Of a DNA stretch of 64,000 nucleotides, positions 1 to 10,900 are shown piece after piece (within the stretch, counting starts at the first letter, position 1; each line of letters begins with the position of its first letter). The position numbers were made by a program, and so were the translations under genes. The stretch spans positions 6,758,001-6,822,000 of the forward strand of contig NZ_JBFOHP010000002.1 in the NCBI RefSeq assembly GCF_040907265.1, in the 5' to 3' direction. The stretch is from Streptomyces sclerotialus. Lineage in GTDB: Bacteria; Actinomycetota; Actinomycetes; Streptomycetales; Streptomycetaceae. Below the pieces are notes generated by a model. The model was not told the DNA's origin, did no database searches, and worked only from the letters and a program-made list of their open reading frames with translations.

Positions 1-1440
1 CTTGTCCTCGGGGCGGGCCGGCGCACGACGGCAACGAGATCGCTGATCCCGTGCACCAGCCGGGCGATCTCGTCCCGGCTCATCGGCGTGTCCGGCCCGC
101 CGGTGGCGGCGCGCAGGGTGGCTTCGGCGGCGGCGCGTTTCGCCTGGGTTTCGGCGATCCAGCGGGTGACGAGGAGGGGGTCTGCGCCCGCTTCGAGGGT
201 CGCACGGTGCGTGGCGAGCTTGGCATCGCAGTCGGTGATCGTCGCCCGAGCCGCAACGAGTGCCGCGTCTTCCCGGCTGGGGGCGTCCGCGGCGGTGGTC
301 ATCAGGTCGATGGTGCCGTGCAGCCGGTGCGGGGCGAAGACTTTGCGCAGCCAGTCGTCCAGCGGCGGGACGAGCCAGCTCTCCCGCAGATGGACGTTGC
401 GGGGGTGCTCGACGCGGTTGGCCAGGGCGTACTCCTCGGGGAACCGACAGCGGTAGTAGGCGTCGCCGTGCGACCACTGGTCCTGCATCCGGCGATCGCA
501 CAGCCCGTGGGTGATCAGACCGCGGAAGAGGTAGGGGTGGGCAGTGCGGTGCGCCGTGTGCGAAGTACCGCTGGTGGCGCGGACGCTCAGGAGGGCCTGT
601 GCCCGGGCGAAGGTGTCGTCGTCGATCAGTGGGGTGTGCACGAGCTGCTTGGAGACGACCCAGCCATGCTGGTTGTTCCAGCGCATTACGGTCGTATAGC
701 CCAGGGTGACGTCCTCGATGTCCAGCAGGCTCTCGTGCTTGCGCTGCCGGTTCCAGACCTGGCGGCCGGTGTAGCGGGGGCTGCCGAGAATGGCGCGGAC
801 CGCGCTCTTGGCCCAGGCCCGGGTGTCCCGTTGGCGGTGGCGGTGGCGGTGGCGGTTGCGGGCCGGGTCGTGGGCGGACGGGCTGGGGATGCCGTCCCCG
901 GGTCAGCCTCTCGGCGATGGCGAAGATCCCCAGTCCACGTAGGGACTCGGCGAAGATCCGCACCATGATGGCGGCAGCGTCCGCGTTGGGCGCCAGACCG
1001 TACAGACGCTTGCCGGTGGCGGCCTTGCCGGGGTTGGGATGAGGGCCCAGGTCCACGAGCCGGTAGCCGTAGGGCGGGCGGCCGCCCAAGGAACCGGCCC
1101 TCCATGGGGGCCGGGGCGGCCATCGCCGAATGCACGCGAATCTTGGTGCGGTTGCGCTCGTCCTTGGACATGCCGCAGAACACGGACGTGATCAGGTCGT
1201 GCGCCTCGTTGTCCGGATCGATGGCCCCACCGACCTCCGGCACCCCTAGCGGAACGCCGTAGTGGGTGAAGTGCGGAAAGGTGTTGCCGAACCGGCTGCC
1301 GTAGAAGGCGCGCTGGGGTTCACCGATGACGACGGCATTGAAGCCGCGCCGTGGGTCGGTGAGTGCGGCCATCAGCCCGAGGGCGCGGGGGCGACGCTTC
1401 CACGGCAGTGCGCGGGACTGGCCGATGTCGAAGAACGGGC
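1..1440 (-). pseudogene. Decayed large serine recombinase (site-specific integrase), partial at left edge
   Basis: Reading the minus strand from about 1440 gives resolvase-family text: FDIGQSRALPWKRR, then VVIGEPQRAFYGSRFGNTFP, then SKDERNRTKIRVHSAMAA. A one-base frameshift near 1096 moves GGRPPYGYRLVDLGPHPNPG to another frame, and a second near 899 moves the SAHDPARNRHRHR...WAKSAVRAILGSPRYTG part to a third. The C-terminal part (TTVMRWNNQHGWV, then a zinc-finger-like and coiled-coil region) continues off the left edge. The N-terminal segment that should carry the catalytic serine (GRVS-type motif) is not recognisable upstream. Large serine recombinases integrate phages and ICEs; this copy is almost certainly inactive. 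A short relic of a similar protein is present near 12,030-12,116. Confidence 0.85.
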
Positions 1441-1838
1441 CATGGGCGTGGACCGGGTACTGATGGTGCTGCTCGGCCTGGACTCGATTCGCGAGGCCAG
1501 CTTCCCCTTCCGCGGCCCGAACCATCTGACGCGGTAAGCCGTGACCGTCGCCGTCCTGCGCCGACCGAGGCGCAGGACGGCGACGGCCACGGCTGCACCA
1601 CGGAAGCAGGGTCGGTGTCAAAAGGCATAGGGCTGGCATGTTGGAGAGTCCGGGAATTCTTCGGGGAAGAGATCCACACGCGCACCCTCCTGGAGAGGGC
1701 CTCGACGGAATCCTGGAGTCCACACTCCTCAGAGGCTCACCAGAGTTGTATTACCTTCCTCGCCGCACAGAGGATGCCTCTCGGATGCGCGATGTGAACA
1801 CCGAGTATCCACGGAGAACGTTCTTGTGCGGTGATCCG
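1441..1838. other. Non-coding stretch between recombinase relic and immunity gene
   Basis: I see no gene here. Open frames exist on both strands but show no family resemblance and no convincing ribosome-binding site. The part from about 1640 is less GC-rich than the rest of the window, which fits recently acquired DNA. Confidence 0.5.
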
Positions 1839-2195
1839 TCACTTGACCCCTCGAAGAGGACCGAAATGCGATGGCGCATCGAGCCATTCATAATCTTCAT
1901 GCCATTTGCAGCCTCCGGCGTAAATTTTCCCAATTCCGCCGTTGATCAGGAAAAGCTTGCATGGGACGCCGTATTCGATGGAAGCGCCTGCAGGTAGGTC
2001 TTTCTCCGAAACTGGGAGTTCATCGATGGTGAGCCCATTCAACTCGTGCGGGAGCTCCATGTGGCGAACTCTCGAGAACAGCACGTCGATGCGCTTGTCC
2101 ATGTCATTTCGCTGCCCGCTTCGCAGCAAAAGCTGCGCATAGCTGAACGTGTAGTGCCAAACCTGAAATTCGCGTTCCCAGCTGGCGATTTGCAT
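1839..2195 (-). CDS. Probable immunity protein for the adjacent RHS toxin
   Basis: A 118-residue soluble protein without signal peptide or membrane segment. I do not recognise its family. The ATG at 2195 is preceded by GGAG at normal spacing, which decides this start over a longer frame opening at 2291 that would overlap the toxin gene. It begins 61 bases after the stop of the RHS gene on the same strand. In polymorphic toxin loci this position is typically taken by the cognate immunity gene. Composition is clearly lower in GC than the neighbouring housekeeping genes, as usual for toxin-immunity tips. Function is inferred from context, length and composition only; it could also be an orphan accessory protein. 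Confidence 0.65.
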   Translation of the reverse strand: MQIASWEREFQVWHYTFSYAQLLLRSGQRNDMDKRIDVLFSRVRHMELPHELNGLTIDELPVSEKDLPAGASIEYGVPCKLFLINGGIGKIYAGGCKWHEDYEWLDAPSHFGPLRGVK

Positions 2196-2256
2196 TCTTG
2201 ATGCTCCGTATTCGTCTTCGCGCGCTAATTTGCGTGCCCCACGGCCTTGCGGTGCC

Positions 2257-5200
2257 CTAAACCATGCCCGCGGCGCGGCGCAGTGCAGCAAAGTCTGGCT
2301 GGGTCAGATGGACCCGCTCGCCATTCTGCCAGAAGGTTATGGAGCTCCAGTCCCTGTCGCCGCGTCGCACAGCTTCTCCCAGGATGTTCATCTCACGTTG
2401 TGTCGTGATCCAATTTCCGCCGACTCGCCCAGCCTTATAGAAGTCCTCGAATAGTTCCTGCGGCGTCCCCTTCTTTCCGCTCTCCATCATGAATCCGTCC
2501 AGCCGCACGTGAATATTTCGGCTCGGCTGCTCGTGCGCGATATGCCGCACCATGGCCAACACATCGTTTCTGTCATGGATATGCATGAGATTCCTGAAAC
2601 CATGTTCATCCGCGAATCGCGCTAGCTCCCCCTTGTTACTCAGCCCCAGGGCGAGGCAAGGCGCCAGGCCCATGGGGTCCGCCCATGCCATGGGGTTGCG
2701 CACGTACGTTACCGCGTTGGGGGCTGGGGTAAGGCCGAGCGGGTCAGGTGTGAGATAGCGGGCGGTGGCAGGGTCGTAGTAGCGGTGAACGTTGTAGTGA
2801 TGGCCGGTTTCCCGGTCGAAGTATTGCCCCGGGAAACGCAAGGGGGTGTATGCGGAGCTCTGTCGGGACCAGGTAGTAGTGCCCCACAGAGTGGTGCGCG
2901 TGTGCCACGCAATGTTGCCGGCGGTGTCGATCAGCTCGGTCGGGGTGCCGACGAGGTCTGTGGCTATCGCGAAGAATCGGGCGTCGATCTCTTCCTGTGT
3001 GATCGCATCCAGACGACGTTCTGTCTGCCCGACCGGGTGCAGGCCATCGTGGTCCCAGGTGAGGGCGACGGAGCTCTGCGATTGTTCCGGAGCGGTGGTG
3101 ACTTGCTCGATGAGGACCGAGCCGGCCCAGGTGAACGTGGTCTGCTCGACGGTCGAATCACCATCCTCAGCGAGACGCAGCTTCGCGGTTCGCCGCCCGA
3201 GAGGATCGTAGGTATAGCGCCAGCGAGTTCCGTCAGGTGTGGTGACCTCCGTAAGTTGGTTGTCGGAGTTCCAGACGTAGTGCCAGGTGTCGGGCTTGCG
3301 GGAGAGGCGAGTCTTCTGCCGGAGAGTAAGGCGGCCAGCGGCGTCGTATTCGTAGCGGATACTGCCCGCGGTGTTGAGACGGGTGCCGTTGTAGTTCCGT
3401 TCGCCGCGGGCGTCGTCTTCTGGGTGGGTGTCCGGCCAGGCAGCCGCGGTTTGGTTGCCGGCGGCGTCGTAGGCGTAGGTTTCGGACCACTCGCGCGCGC
3501 TCACACCCGTGACCCGGCCAAGCGGGTCGAGGGCGTAGCGGCTGGGGCCGCCGTGGCTGTCCTCCAGAAGCGCGAGGTAGCCATCGGCTCGGTAGCTGTA
3601 GTCGCGGGTGCGGGGGGTGCCCGTCCCACTGACCAGGCGTTGCTGGGCCAGGCGGCCGGTGGGGTCCCAGGACTGGGCGATGGTCAGGGTGCCATCGTCC
3701 AGGGTGCGCAGGAGTTCCTGCCCGGCGAGGTCGTGGCTGGAGCTGAGGGCATGCCCGGTGGGAGTGACCAGTTCGGTGCGGTTACCTGCCGCGTCGTACG
3801 CGTAGCTGGTCGTGGCACCCGTCGGCGTCGTGCGGCGCACGGGGCGCCCCACGGCGTCATAAGTGTGCCGGACGGTACGCCCGTCGACCGCCTCAGCGGT
3901 GAGGCGGCCTGCGGAGTCGTAAGTAAGAGCCAGCTCGTGGTGCGTGTTGGCGGCTGCCAGCATTCGCCCGGTCGGATCGTAGCTGTATCGAGTGAGGAGT
4001 CCGGCGGCGTCCTTCTCCGTGAGCCGACCGAGCGCGTCGTAGGTGTAGCGGACGACATCGCCGAGGGGAGTGGTGCGTGCGGTGGTGCGGCCTGCGGCGT
4101 CGTGGGTGTAGGTGATGGTGCGGTCGTCGAAGTCGGTCTCGGCTGTCAGGCGGCCAGCCGGGTCGTAGGTGTAGTCCCACTTCAGGCCCTGGGGGTTGGT
4201 GACCTGGGTCAGGCGTAGCTCGTGGTCGTGGGTGAAGGTGTAGCGGCTACCGTCGGGATCGACGCGGGCGGTCAGAAGGTCGAAGTCGGTGTATTCGAAG
4301 GTGGTTGTCTGGCCGAGCGCGTCGGTGTGGGTCAGACAGTTGCCTTCGCCGTCGTACGTCCACAGCTGCACTGCACCGTCTGGATCCTGCTGCCGGACGA
4401 GCTTGCCCTCGGGTGTCCACTCCAGGCGGGTCATCGAGCCGAGCGGGTCCGTGATGCATGTCGGGCGGCCGAAGGCATCGCGGGTGTAGCTGGTCACCGC
4501 GCCCAGAGGGTCGATGACCTTCAGCGGCAGGCCCACCCTGTCGCACTCGACACGAGTGGTGTTGCCAAGCGCATCAATGACGGTGCTGAGGTGGCCTTCG
4601 GGTGTGTGGGTGCAGCGGATTGTGGCGCCGGTGGGGTCGGTCACCGCCGTCAGGTTGCCGCGGGTGTCGTACTCGCGGCGCCACGTGGCGCCGTCGGCGT
4701 TGACAGCCTCGACGGGCAAGCCGAGATCATTGTGGGTGACCGTGATCGTGTGGCCGTCGGGGCGGATGACGCCGGTCGGATGACCGCGGTCGTCGTAGGT
4801 GTACCTGGTGGTGTGGCCGAGTGGGTCGGTGACCGCGATCCGTCGATGATCCTCGTTCCAGTCCTGGTGTGTGGTGTTGCCCAGGGGGTCGGTCTCGCGG
4901 ATCAGGCGGTAGGCGTCGTTGTGCTCGTAGCGCCGTACATGCCCCAGGGAGTCGGTGACCTCGGTGGTGTGGGTGGCGTCGTCGTAGACCAGGGTGCCGG
5001 TGAGGTGCCCGGCGCTGCCCTCGGTGCGGATGACCCGGCCGGCCTCGTCGTAGGTGTAGTGGTACGCGGAGTTGTTGCGGTCGGTCCAGGAGGTGATGCG
5101 GCCGACGGCATCGTAGGTGAAACGCAGTGGCAGTCCGGAGGAGTTGGTCACCTCGGTCAGGTGGCCGTGTTCGTCGTAGCCGTAGGCGACGACGGTGGTG

Positions 5201-6678
5201 CCCGCTGCTTCCGGATGCTTCGGGTCGAGGAGGCGGATCGCTGCGATGCGTGGCAGGGTGCGGTGGCGGTCGAGCGCGAGGCGGTAACCACCGGAGTGGG
5301 ATATCTCGTACGGGGTGCCGTCGTCGGTGTAGTGGACGGCGATGCGGTTGCCGTTGCGGTCGACGATCGCCTGCAAGGGCAGGTCCACGGCCGTCTCGTC
5401 GTCGATCGGACGCGGGGAGTGAAAGACGTACGCGAGGCCGGCGTCGGAGTCGGTCAGGCGCAACCCGCCGTCGGTCTCGTCGTCCCAGGTCAGAGCGGGG
5501 CCGGTGCCGGTGAGCGGTTGGAGGGGCTCGGTGGTGTCCGGCCCCGGCATGGGGTAGACGAGGCGGGCACCGTCGGGGGCGGCGTAGGTGATGGACTCGT
5601 CGTCGGCCTGCAGCCGCTGATCCAGCGTCGAGGCCCAGGTGGTACCGAGCCAACCGCCGTAGCGGTAGGAGGACAGGTGCGTGCGCTCGACGAGCAGCGG
5701 CAGGGTGCCGGGCAGCGAGACATCGACCTGGTGCAGTAGCATGTCGCCGGTGGCGACATCGATCGGGTCGAGCTCGCAGCGCTTGAACGCCGAGCGGATC
5801 GACGCCCGCAACTGTTCCATCGCCGCCGGTCGCAACTTCGCCCGCGACAGCCCGGAGCCTTCCATACCCAGCGCCTTGCCGAGGCGGCCCAGCTCACTGG
5901 GCTTGAGCGACTTGAGCCCCTTGCCCAGGGCCTTGCCCAGCACACCGCCGCCGACGCCCAGGACAGCACCCTCGCCCAGCACGTGCGCCAACTTGCCTGG
6001 GTCCTTGAACGCGTCCGGGTCCTGCAGCGCGGCATCCAGGACGGAGAACTTCATGCCCTCGCCGGCCATCCGCCCCACGGTGGCGACGCCCTTGATCTCC
6101 TTCAGCGCGCGCAGCGCCCGCGACAGGCCCCGGATGACCTCCACCACCGCACGGATCGTGCGAGCCAGCGCGGCCCCGGACTCCTCGATCCGCGCGATCA
6201 ACGCGATGATCCGCGCTGCCCGCGCGCCCGACGCGAGAGTCGTCGCCACCGTCGACATCCCCGCGGTCAGCACCGACAACGCCAGCCCGGCCACCTCCAT
6301 CTCGACGATCTCCACACAGATCACACCGATCTCGGTGATCATCTCGTGGGCCTCGTCCGCGAACTGATCCAGCGCCTTCGCGCCGTTGCGCAGCGAGCCG
6401 GCCATCTGATCGGCCTGATCACGCGCCTTCTTCGCCCGCAGATGGAACGCCTCGGCGGCCTTGCCCTCCCACTCCACGTCCTCAAGTGCCGCGCCGGCAT
6501 CCCGGCTGGCGTCCTCCAACGCCCCGGCCAACTCCCGCCACTTCTTGGCGATCTCGCGGACGCCGTCGGGGTCGACGGCCGGGTCGGAGATACCCAGGAA
6601 CTCCAGGACGCTCGCCATGGACTCGCCCATGGCGTGGTTGACCTGGTTGATGTAGTGCAATGGATTCAGGTCGACCAC
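2257..6678 (-). CDS. RHS/YD-repeat polymorphic toxin with WXG-like N-terminus
   Basis: A 1473-residue protein. Residues 1-120 form a helical WXG100-like region with a WEG turn at 70-72, suggesting export through a type VII (ESX) pathway. Hydrophobic helices follow at about 125-165. From about 301 comes a DUF6531-like segment (DPIDVATGD), then a long array of YD repeats (about 400-1250) that should form the toxin-encasing RHS shell. The RHS core ends with YFDRETGHHYNVHRYYDP and DPLGLTP, followed by an NPMAWADPMGL hinge. The last 135 residues (1339-1473) are a separate tip containing ARFADEHGF, VRLDGF and RDWSSITF, resembling what I recall as toxin type 27; catalytic activity is not assigned. 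The start is GTG with GGGGGAGG 12 bases upstream. The WXG-like gene lies just upstream and the immunity candidate just downstream. Confidence 0.9.
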   Translation of the reverse strand: MVDLNPLHYINQVNHAMGESMASVLEFLGISDPAVDPDGVREIAKKWRELAGALEDASRDAGAALEDVEWEGKAAEAFHLRAKKARDQADQMAGSLRNGAKALDQFADEAHEMITEIGVICVEIVEMEVAGLALSVLTAGMSTVATTLASGARAARIIALIARIEESGAALARTIRAVVEVIRGLSRALRALKEIKGVATVGRMAGEGMKFSVLDAALQDPDAFKDPGKLAHVLGEGAVLGVGGGVLGKALGKGLKSLKPSELGRLGKALGMEGSGLSRAKLRPAAMEQLRASIRSAFKRCELDPIDVATGDMLLHQVDVSLPGTLPLLVERTHLSSYRYGGWLGTTWASTLDQRLQADDESITYAAPDGARLVYPMPGPDTTEPLQPLTGTGPALTWDDETDGGLRLTDSDAGLAYVFHSPRPIDDETAVDLPLQAIVDRNGNRIAVHYTDDGTPYEISHSGGYRLALDRHRTLPRIAAIRLLDPKHPEAAGTTVVAYGYDEHGHLTEVTNSSGLPLRFTYDAVGRITSWTDRNNSAYHYTYDEAGRVIRTEGSAGHLTGTLVYDDATHTTEVTDSLGHVRRYEHNDAYRLIRETDPLGNTTHQDWNEDHRRIAVTDPLGHTTRYTYDDRGHPTGVIRPDGHTITVTHNDLGLPVEAVNADGATWRREYDTRGNLTAVTDPTGATIRCTHTPEGHLSTVIDALGNTTRVECDRVGLPLKVIDPLGAVTSYTRDAFGRPTCITDPLGSMTRLEWTPEGKLVRQQDPDGAVQLWTYDGEGNCLTHTDALGQTTTFEYTDFDLLTARVDPDGSRYTFTHDHELRLTQVTNPQGLKWDYTYDPAGRLTAETDFDDRTITYTHDAAGRTTARTTPLGDVVRYTYDALGRLTEKDAAGLLTRYSYDPTGRMLAAANTHHELALTYDSAGRLTAEAVDGRTVRHTYDAVGRPVRRTTPTGATTSYAYDAAGNRTELVTPTGHALSSSHDLAGQELLRTLDDGTLTIAQSWDPTGRLAQQRLVSGTGTPRTRDYSYRADGYLALLEDSHGGPSRYALDPLGRVTGVSAREWSETYAYDAAGNQTAAAWPDTHPEDDARGERNYNGTRLNTAGSIRYEYDAAGRLTLRQKTRLSRKPDTWHYVWNSDNQLTEVTTPDGTRWRYTYDPLGRRTAKLRLAEDGDSTVEQTTFTWAGSVLIEQVTTAPEQSQSSVALTWDHDGLHPVGQTERRLDAITQEEIDARFFAIATDLVGTPTELIDTAGNIAWHTRTTLWGTTTWSRQSSAYTPLRFPGQYFDRETGHHYNVHRYYDPATARYLTPDPLGLTPAPNAVTYVRNPMAWADPMGLAPCLALGLSNKGELARFADEHGFRNLMHIHDRNDVLAMVRHIAHEQPSRNIHVRLDGFMMESGKKGTPQELFEDFYKAGRVGGNWITTQREMNILGEAVRRGDRDWSSITFWQNGERVHLTQPDFAALRRAAGMV

Positions 6679-6736
6679 GGCGCCGTGGATCCTCCCCCGT
6701 CAGAAATGTGTGCTGCCGATCCGTGTGCGCGCCGGC

Positions 6737-7039
6737 TCAGCCCTTGTCGTCCCCGCCCAGCAGCGCATCGAGCGCGTCGAAGGCGTCGGAGATCTCCGTC
6801 ATCGCCGTGGCTTGCTCTCGCCACTCCTCGTTCAACTCGCGGGTGAGCCGGTCCAGGGTGCCCATGGCCTCGGCGATGTCGTCCTTCGCGCCCAACAGCG
6901 ACCCGAGGGCGCCGAGCGCGGACAGATCGTGCGCCTGCTGCGAAAACGCCTGCACCGGACGGTGGGTGTGATGCGTAACCCGGCGCAACGCCTGCGCCCC
7001 CGTGCGGATACTCTCCGCGTCCTTCTTCAGATCCGACAT
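6737..7039 (-). CDS. Small WXG100/ESX-like helical protein, partner of the RHS toxin
   Basis: A 100-residue acidic, fully helical protein starting MSDLKKDAESIRTG, with a central hydrophobic turn (LGALGSLLGAKDD) and a conserved-looking EEWREQATAM segment. The ATG at 7039 has a GGGGGAAGG ribosome-binding site. It ends 58 bases before the GTG start of the RHS toxin on the same strand, so the two are probably co-transcribed. Size, helicity and position fit an ESX-type secretion partner or chaperone for the toxin N-terminus. The classical WXG triplet is replaced by an EEW element, so family assignment is tentative. Confidence 0.7.
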   Translation of the reverse strand: MSDLKKDAESIRTGAQALRRVTHHTHRPVQAFSQQAHDLSALGALGSLLGAKDDIAEAMGTLDRLTRELNEEWREQATAMTEISDAFDALDALLGGDDKG

Positions 7040-7529
7040 CGTGCCTTCCCCCGGGCTGTGACGCCTCGCTCGCGTGCGCGGCGCGTGCCCCTGGCTCCGT
7101 GACAAGGCAAACGATCATCGCACACCAGTCGGAGTCTGTGAACTTCCCGGTAATGGCAACAAGAATCTCTCTGATCCGCAGTGAAGGAGATACGGGGGCG
7201 GCCGTGATGAAGCGAATGAACTGTGCTTACTGGCTATGACGGTCGCTACTGCATAACGTTGCCAATCAATTCAGTCATTAGTGGTGGAATTCGTGGAGCA
7301 TCGGTCCAAGTCCCCCTTGAACACGCACTATTGCCCCAAGGACCCTCTGAGAGGGGGGTGGTGGGTGTCGTTGGTGGAGCTCTTTGGCCCGTGGGGGCCG
7401 GGGCGGCCTCGGCCCGTATGGTCATCCGTGCCGAGTCGTAGGTGAGCCGGCGCCTCAGCTGTCAATACTTCTCGGCCGTACGCCAACCGGGGGGCGGCAA
7501 TACATTGCGAGACATTGGGTGCGAGCAGG
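7040..7529. other. Long intergenic region upstream of the toxin operon
   Basis: No gene is visible. The stretch around 7130-7330 is notably less GC-rich than the rest of the window and is a reasonable place for the promoter of the WXG-RHS-immunity operon, but I see no clear -35/-10 pair. The region 7684-7907 on the other side of the integrase relic is also empty. Confidence 0.5.
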
Positions 7530-7683
7530 GTGCAAGGGAAGAGGTCAGCAGGTCGGGGCGCGGCGGCCTGGCGACGCAGCGCCGTGATCTCGTGCCGCAG
7601 GTAAGGATCTCAGCGTTCTTCGCTGTGGTGGATCAGCACAGCGCGAGTCACGCGAAGATCCGTGTGGTCAGCAGGTAGATCAT
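7530..7683 (-). pseudogene. Fragment of an integrase/IS transposase N-terminus
   Basis: Translation from the ATG at 7683 gives MIYLLTTRIFA, stop, LALC, stop, STTAKNAEILT, and after a one-base shift LRHEITALRRQAA. This is the typical opening of streptomycete rve-type integrases (LLTTRxxAWLAL...KxAEILxLRHExAVLRRQ). One Trp codon has become TGA, a second stop follows, and the remaining gene is absent. It is a dead mobile-element scar between the toxin operon and the Mokosh-like gene. Confidence 0.6.
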
Positions 7684-7907
7684 TCGTACGAGCACGAGAT
7701 CACGCCCGACCACGGAGCGAACACGTTCCGAGGTCAGCAGGCGTGAGGCCATCTCGGGTCGCTACGGGTGTTCTGGAAAGGCCGGGTGCATTCTGGACTC
7801 TGCACCATGCGAACGAGCATGGCACTCACCTGGGCCACGACGGTCAGCAGCCTCTCCGGCGATCACTCGGCTATGAGGGGGCGCCAGCCTGAGCGCCCGA
7901 AGGTGCC

Positions 7908-10900
7908 TCACAGCCGGATGTCCTTGTTCCAGGCATTGCTCCTGCCCGTCGGCGTCGTCTTGCAGGAGGCCTCGTAACAGCGCCAGTACCAGGTGCCGTT
8001 TTTCCGTCGGCGGAGCTCGATGTAGCTGCCTCCACAGCGGCCGCATTTCGGTGGTTGAGCGAAGAGCTCGGCATGCTCATGTTCGAGGATCTTGCGAGCG
8101 AAGTACCCGCCGCGCATGGTCACCATCACCTCCCGGGTCCAGTGCTGAGAGAGCGTGTTGAGGCTGCCGATCATCACCGTGTGTTCGTCGATCACCACGA
8201 TCTTCTGGTGCATGACGTTGACGGGGACCACCGTGTGCACCACGGCATGCAGATCTGCGATGAGAGCTTGATTCTTCGGGGTGTTCTGAACTTGGTCGGT
8301 GTCGTCGCGTATGAAGACCGTGACTCGTACGCCGCGCTGCACTGCCTCACGCAGAAGGGGAAGGATGCTGCGTACCCTGTTGGCGACCCAAGGGGCCCAC
8401 AGCCATATCGATGCGCGGGCCTTGCGGATCTCGTCTTCGAAGGTGCTGTAGAAGGAGCGCTCGTCCTGGATGTCTGTCACTTCGACGTGTCGGCCCAGGA
8501 CCTCGGCGAGCGCGGAGCCGAATCCGCCCAGCAGTCGATTGTCTTCCTGGGGCGGTGTGATCAGGCGTTTGGCCTGGAGCCGACGTACTCCGGGGGTGTT
8601 GACCAACTCGGCCAGGTGCGTGAATGCCCTGTCGCCGGTTGCCGTGCTGATGCGCTCCCAGCTGGCGATGATGTACAGGCGGGTCTGGACGCGAGTTGCC
8701 GCGACATTGAACAGCCGTACACCGTCCCGCTCCCAGGTGCTGGCGCCCGTCCCTCGGCGCGCCAGCGCCATCCATAATTCGCGGCTGTCTGCACCTTCAA
8801 CGGTGTCAAAGATGACCACCGGAAACTCCCGGCCCTGGAAGCGGTGCGCTGTACCCACTTCGGCCAGTGATCCGCCCTGGGCTTCTACGTCCCGCAACGC
8901 CTCCAGAGTGGCTTCCGCCTGCACGCCGTAAGGTGTGACAACGCCTGCTTCTTCGCCGCCTTCGCGGTGGAGTTCTACCAGAGCTCTGGCGATCAGCGCG
9001 CTGGCCGGCCACCAGCCTTTGCGGCTGCCGGTCAGGTGCGCTCTGGCCAGTTCATGCAGTCCGTCCGTGTCGACCACGACGATCTCGGGGTCGTCCAGCG
9101 GTCTCGGTGCCAGAGATTGTGTGCCGCCCTTCAGCACGCCGCCGTACGCCAGCGCGTTGGCCAGTCGCATGACCGCCGGGCCGAAACGATGCTGTTCGAA
9201 CAGGGTGATACAGGCCGGATGCCGCTGTGCTTCCTGTGGGTCTCGTATCCCGCAGTGCTGGAAGACGTCGGGAAGCAACCATCGCTTCACGTCCGGGCGG
9301 TCGAGATCCTTCAGCCTCTGCTCGATGACGGGACCGAGCTGCATGAAGTCGCCGAGCAGGACGGCTGTCCGCGTCGCCTTTGCAGTGGCGAGAAGCACCT
9401 CAGGCAGGGTGGCTGCACCTGCCTCATCGACCAGGACAACATCGTATGGACCTTCGTAGACCGCCTTGTTCGTACGGAACCGGGCCAGGGTTGTGGCCAC
9501 GAGCTTGGCAGCCTTGATGATCTCGCCTTGAGCATTGCGTGCGAGGCGTTCGTACTCGCCCTGGAGCTGCTGGAACTGCTTCTCCAGAGAGGGGCGTTGT
9601 TCGGTGTCGGCCGCCACTTGTGGGCGGAGCGCTTCCGCGCGCGCGTGGCGCATCGGCCACTGTCGCTGTTCAGCGTGGGCAGTGAGGGTTTCTGCCTCCT
9701 CGACCTGCTCCGCGAGCTGCTTCAGACGGGCGACTTCCCGACGGCAGGCAGACGCCTGCTCCCTGGCGATGTCTCTCGTGGCCCGTGCCTCGCGGAGCGC
9801 CGTGTCGAACGCGTTGATCTCCTCTGGTGAGTGGGCGATTCCAGCGATCAGATCTGCCAGCTGTATGTCGAGCGTGGTGACGTGGGCGTTCGCGGTGGAC
9901 CGTGCTTTCCGGGCTTCATCGTGTTTGTCGGCAATGCTGCCCTGGGTGTCCGCAAGCCGATCGAGCAGTTTCTGGCGCCTCTCGCGGACGCGCCATCGAG
10001 CCACGGCGCCCTTGCTGTCGAGCTGGCGTAGTTCGTCCTGCAGCTCCTGAAGGTCACCTTCCGCCATCAGGACGTCGGCCTCCTTCCGGTCTGCTGCCTG
10101 CCGGACGCGGAGTTGCTCCTTGCGCAGTTCTGCGGCGTCGGCCCACTGCTGACGCGATTCCTGAGCCTCGTCAACGCACGACTCCGCGTCCGTGACGTCC
10201 TGTTCGGCGGCTCGGCACCGGCCCGCTGATCTTTCCGCCCGTGCCTCGGCTTCCGAGACCCGCTCCCGTAGGGAGTCCAGATCTTGGCCCGGCGTTCGCA
10301 GCAACTTCAGTGCCGCGAAGTACGCGGAAGGATCGAAGCGTGCGAGTTCCGCATCCAGGGCGTTGAGCTCCGCGGCCCGTTCCCGCATCTCCACCAGCGA
10401 GGTCTCGACGGCGCGACGACGCTCGGCTGTCGCCGAAAGCCGGTCACGGACCATGAGAGGGAGCGAGATCTCGCGGTTCTCGGCGACTTCTCTCAGCTGT
10501 GGAGGACCTACCCGGACGATGTCACCGGGGCTGTGCCGGTTTTCCTTCACCACCCCGAGCAGGGCGTTGTCCACGGCGACATTGGTGGCCGAGACCAGTA
10601 GAACGCGATTGCCACGAGCAATGAGGTCGCCGATGGCGCGTTTGAGCACCGTGGTCTTCCCCGTGCCTGGCGGCCCCCACACCAGATGTACACCCTTGCC
10701 GAGGCACGCGCGGTAGGCATCGCCTTGCGCAGGATGAAAGCCGGGTGGGTCGGGGGCTGGAAACACCTCCCCGCCGATAGTTCCGGCGGCGAGCGCGTCG
10801 GCCAGAGGAGCCTCTTGCAGTCCTGCAATCCCGTCGCGTAGCGCCTCGATGAGAAAGGTCGGTGGCTGCTTCAGTATCCACAAGTAGGGGTTCGTCAGGT

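Noticed and set aside
4222..5739. A 505-codon plus-strand open frame over the RHS repeats
   Set aside because: Reverse complement of YD-repeat codons; the Val/Gly-rich product has no motifs.
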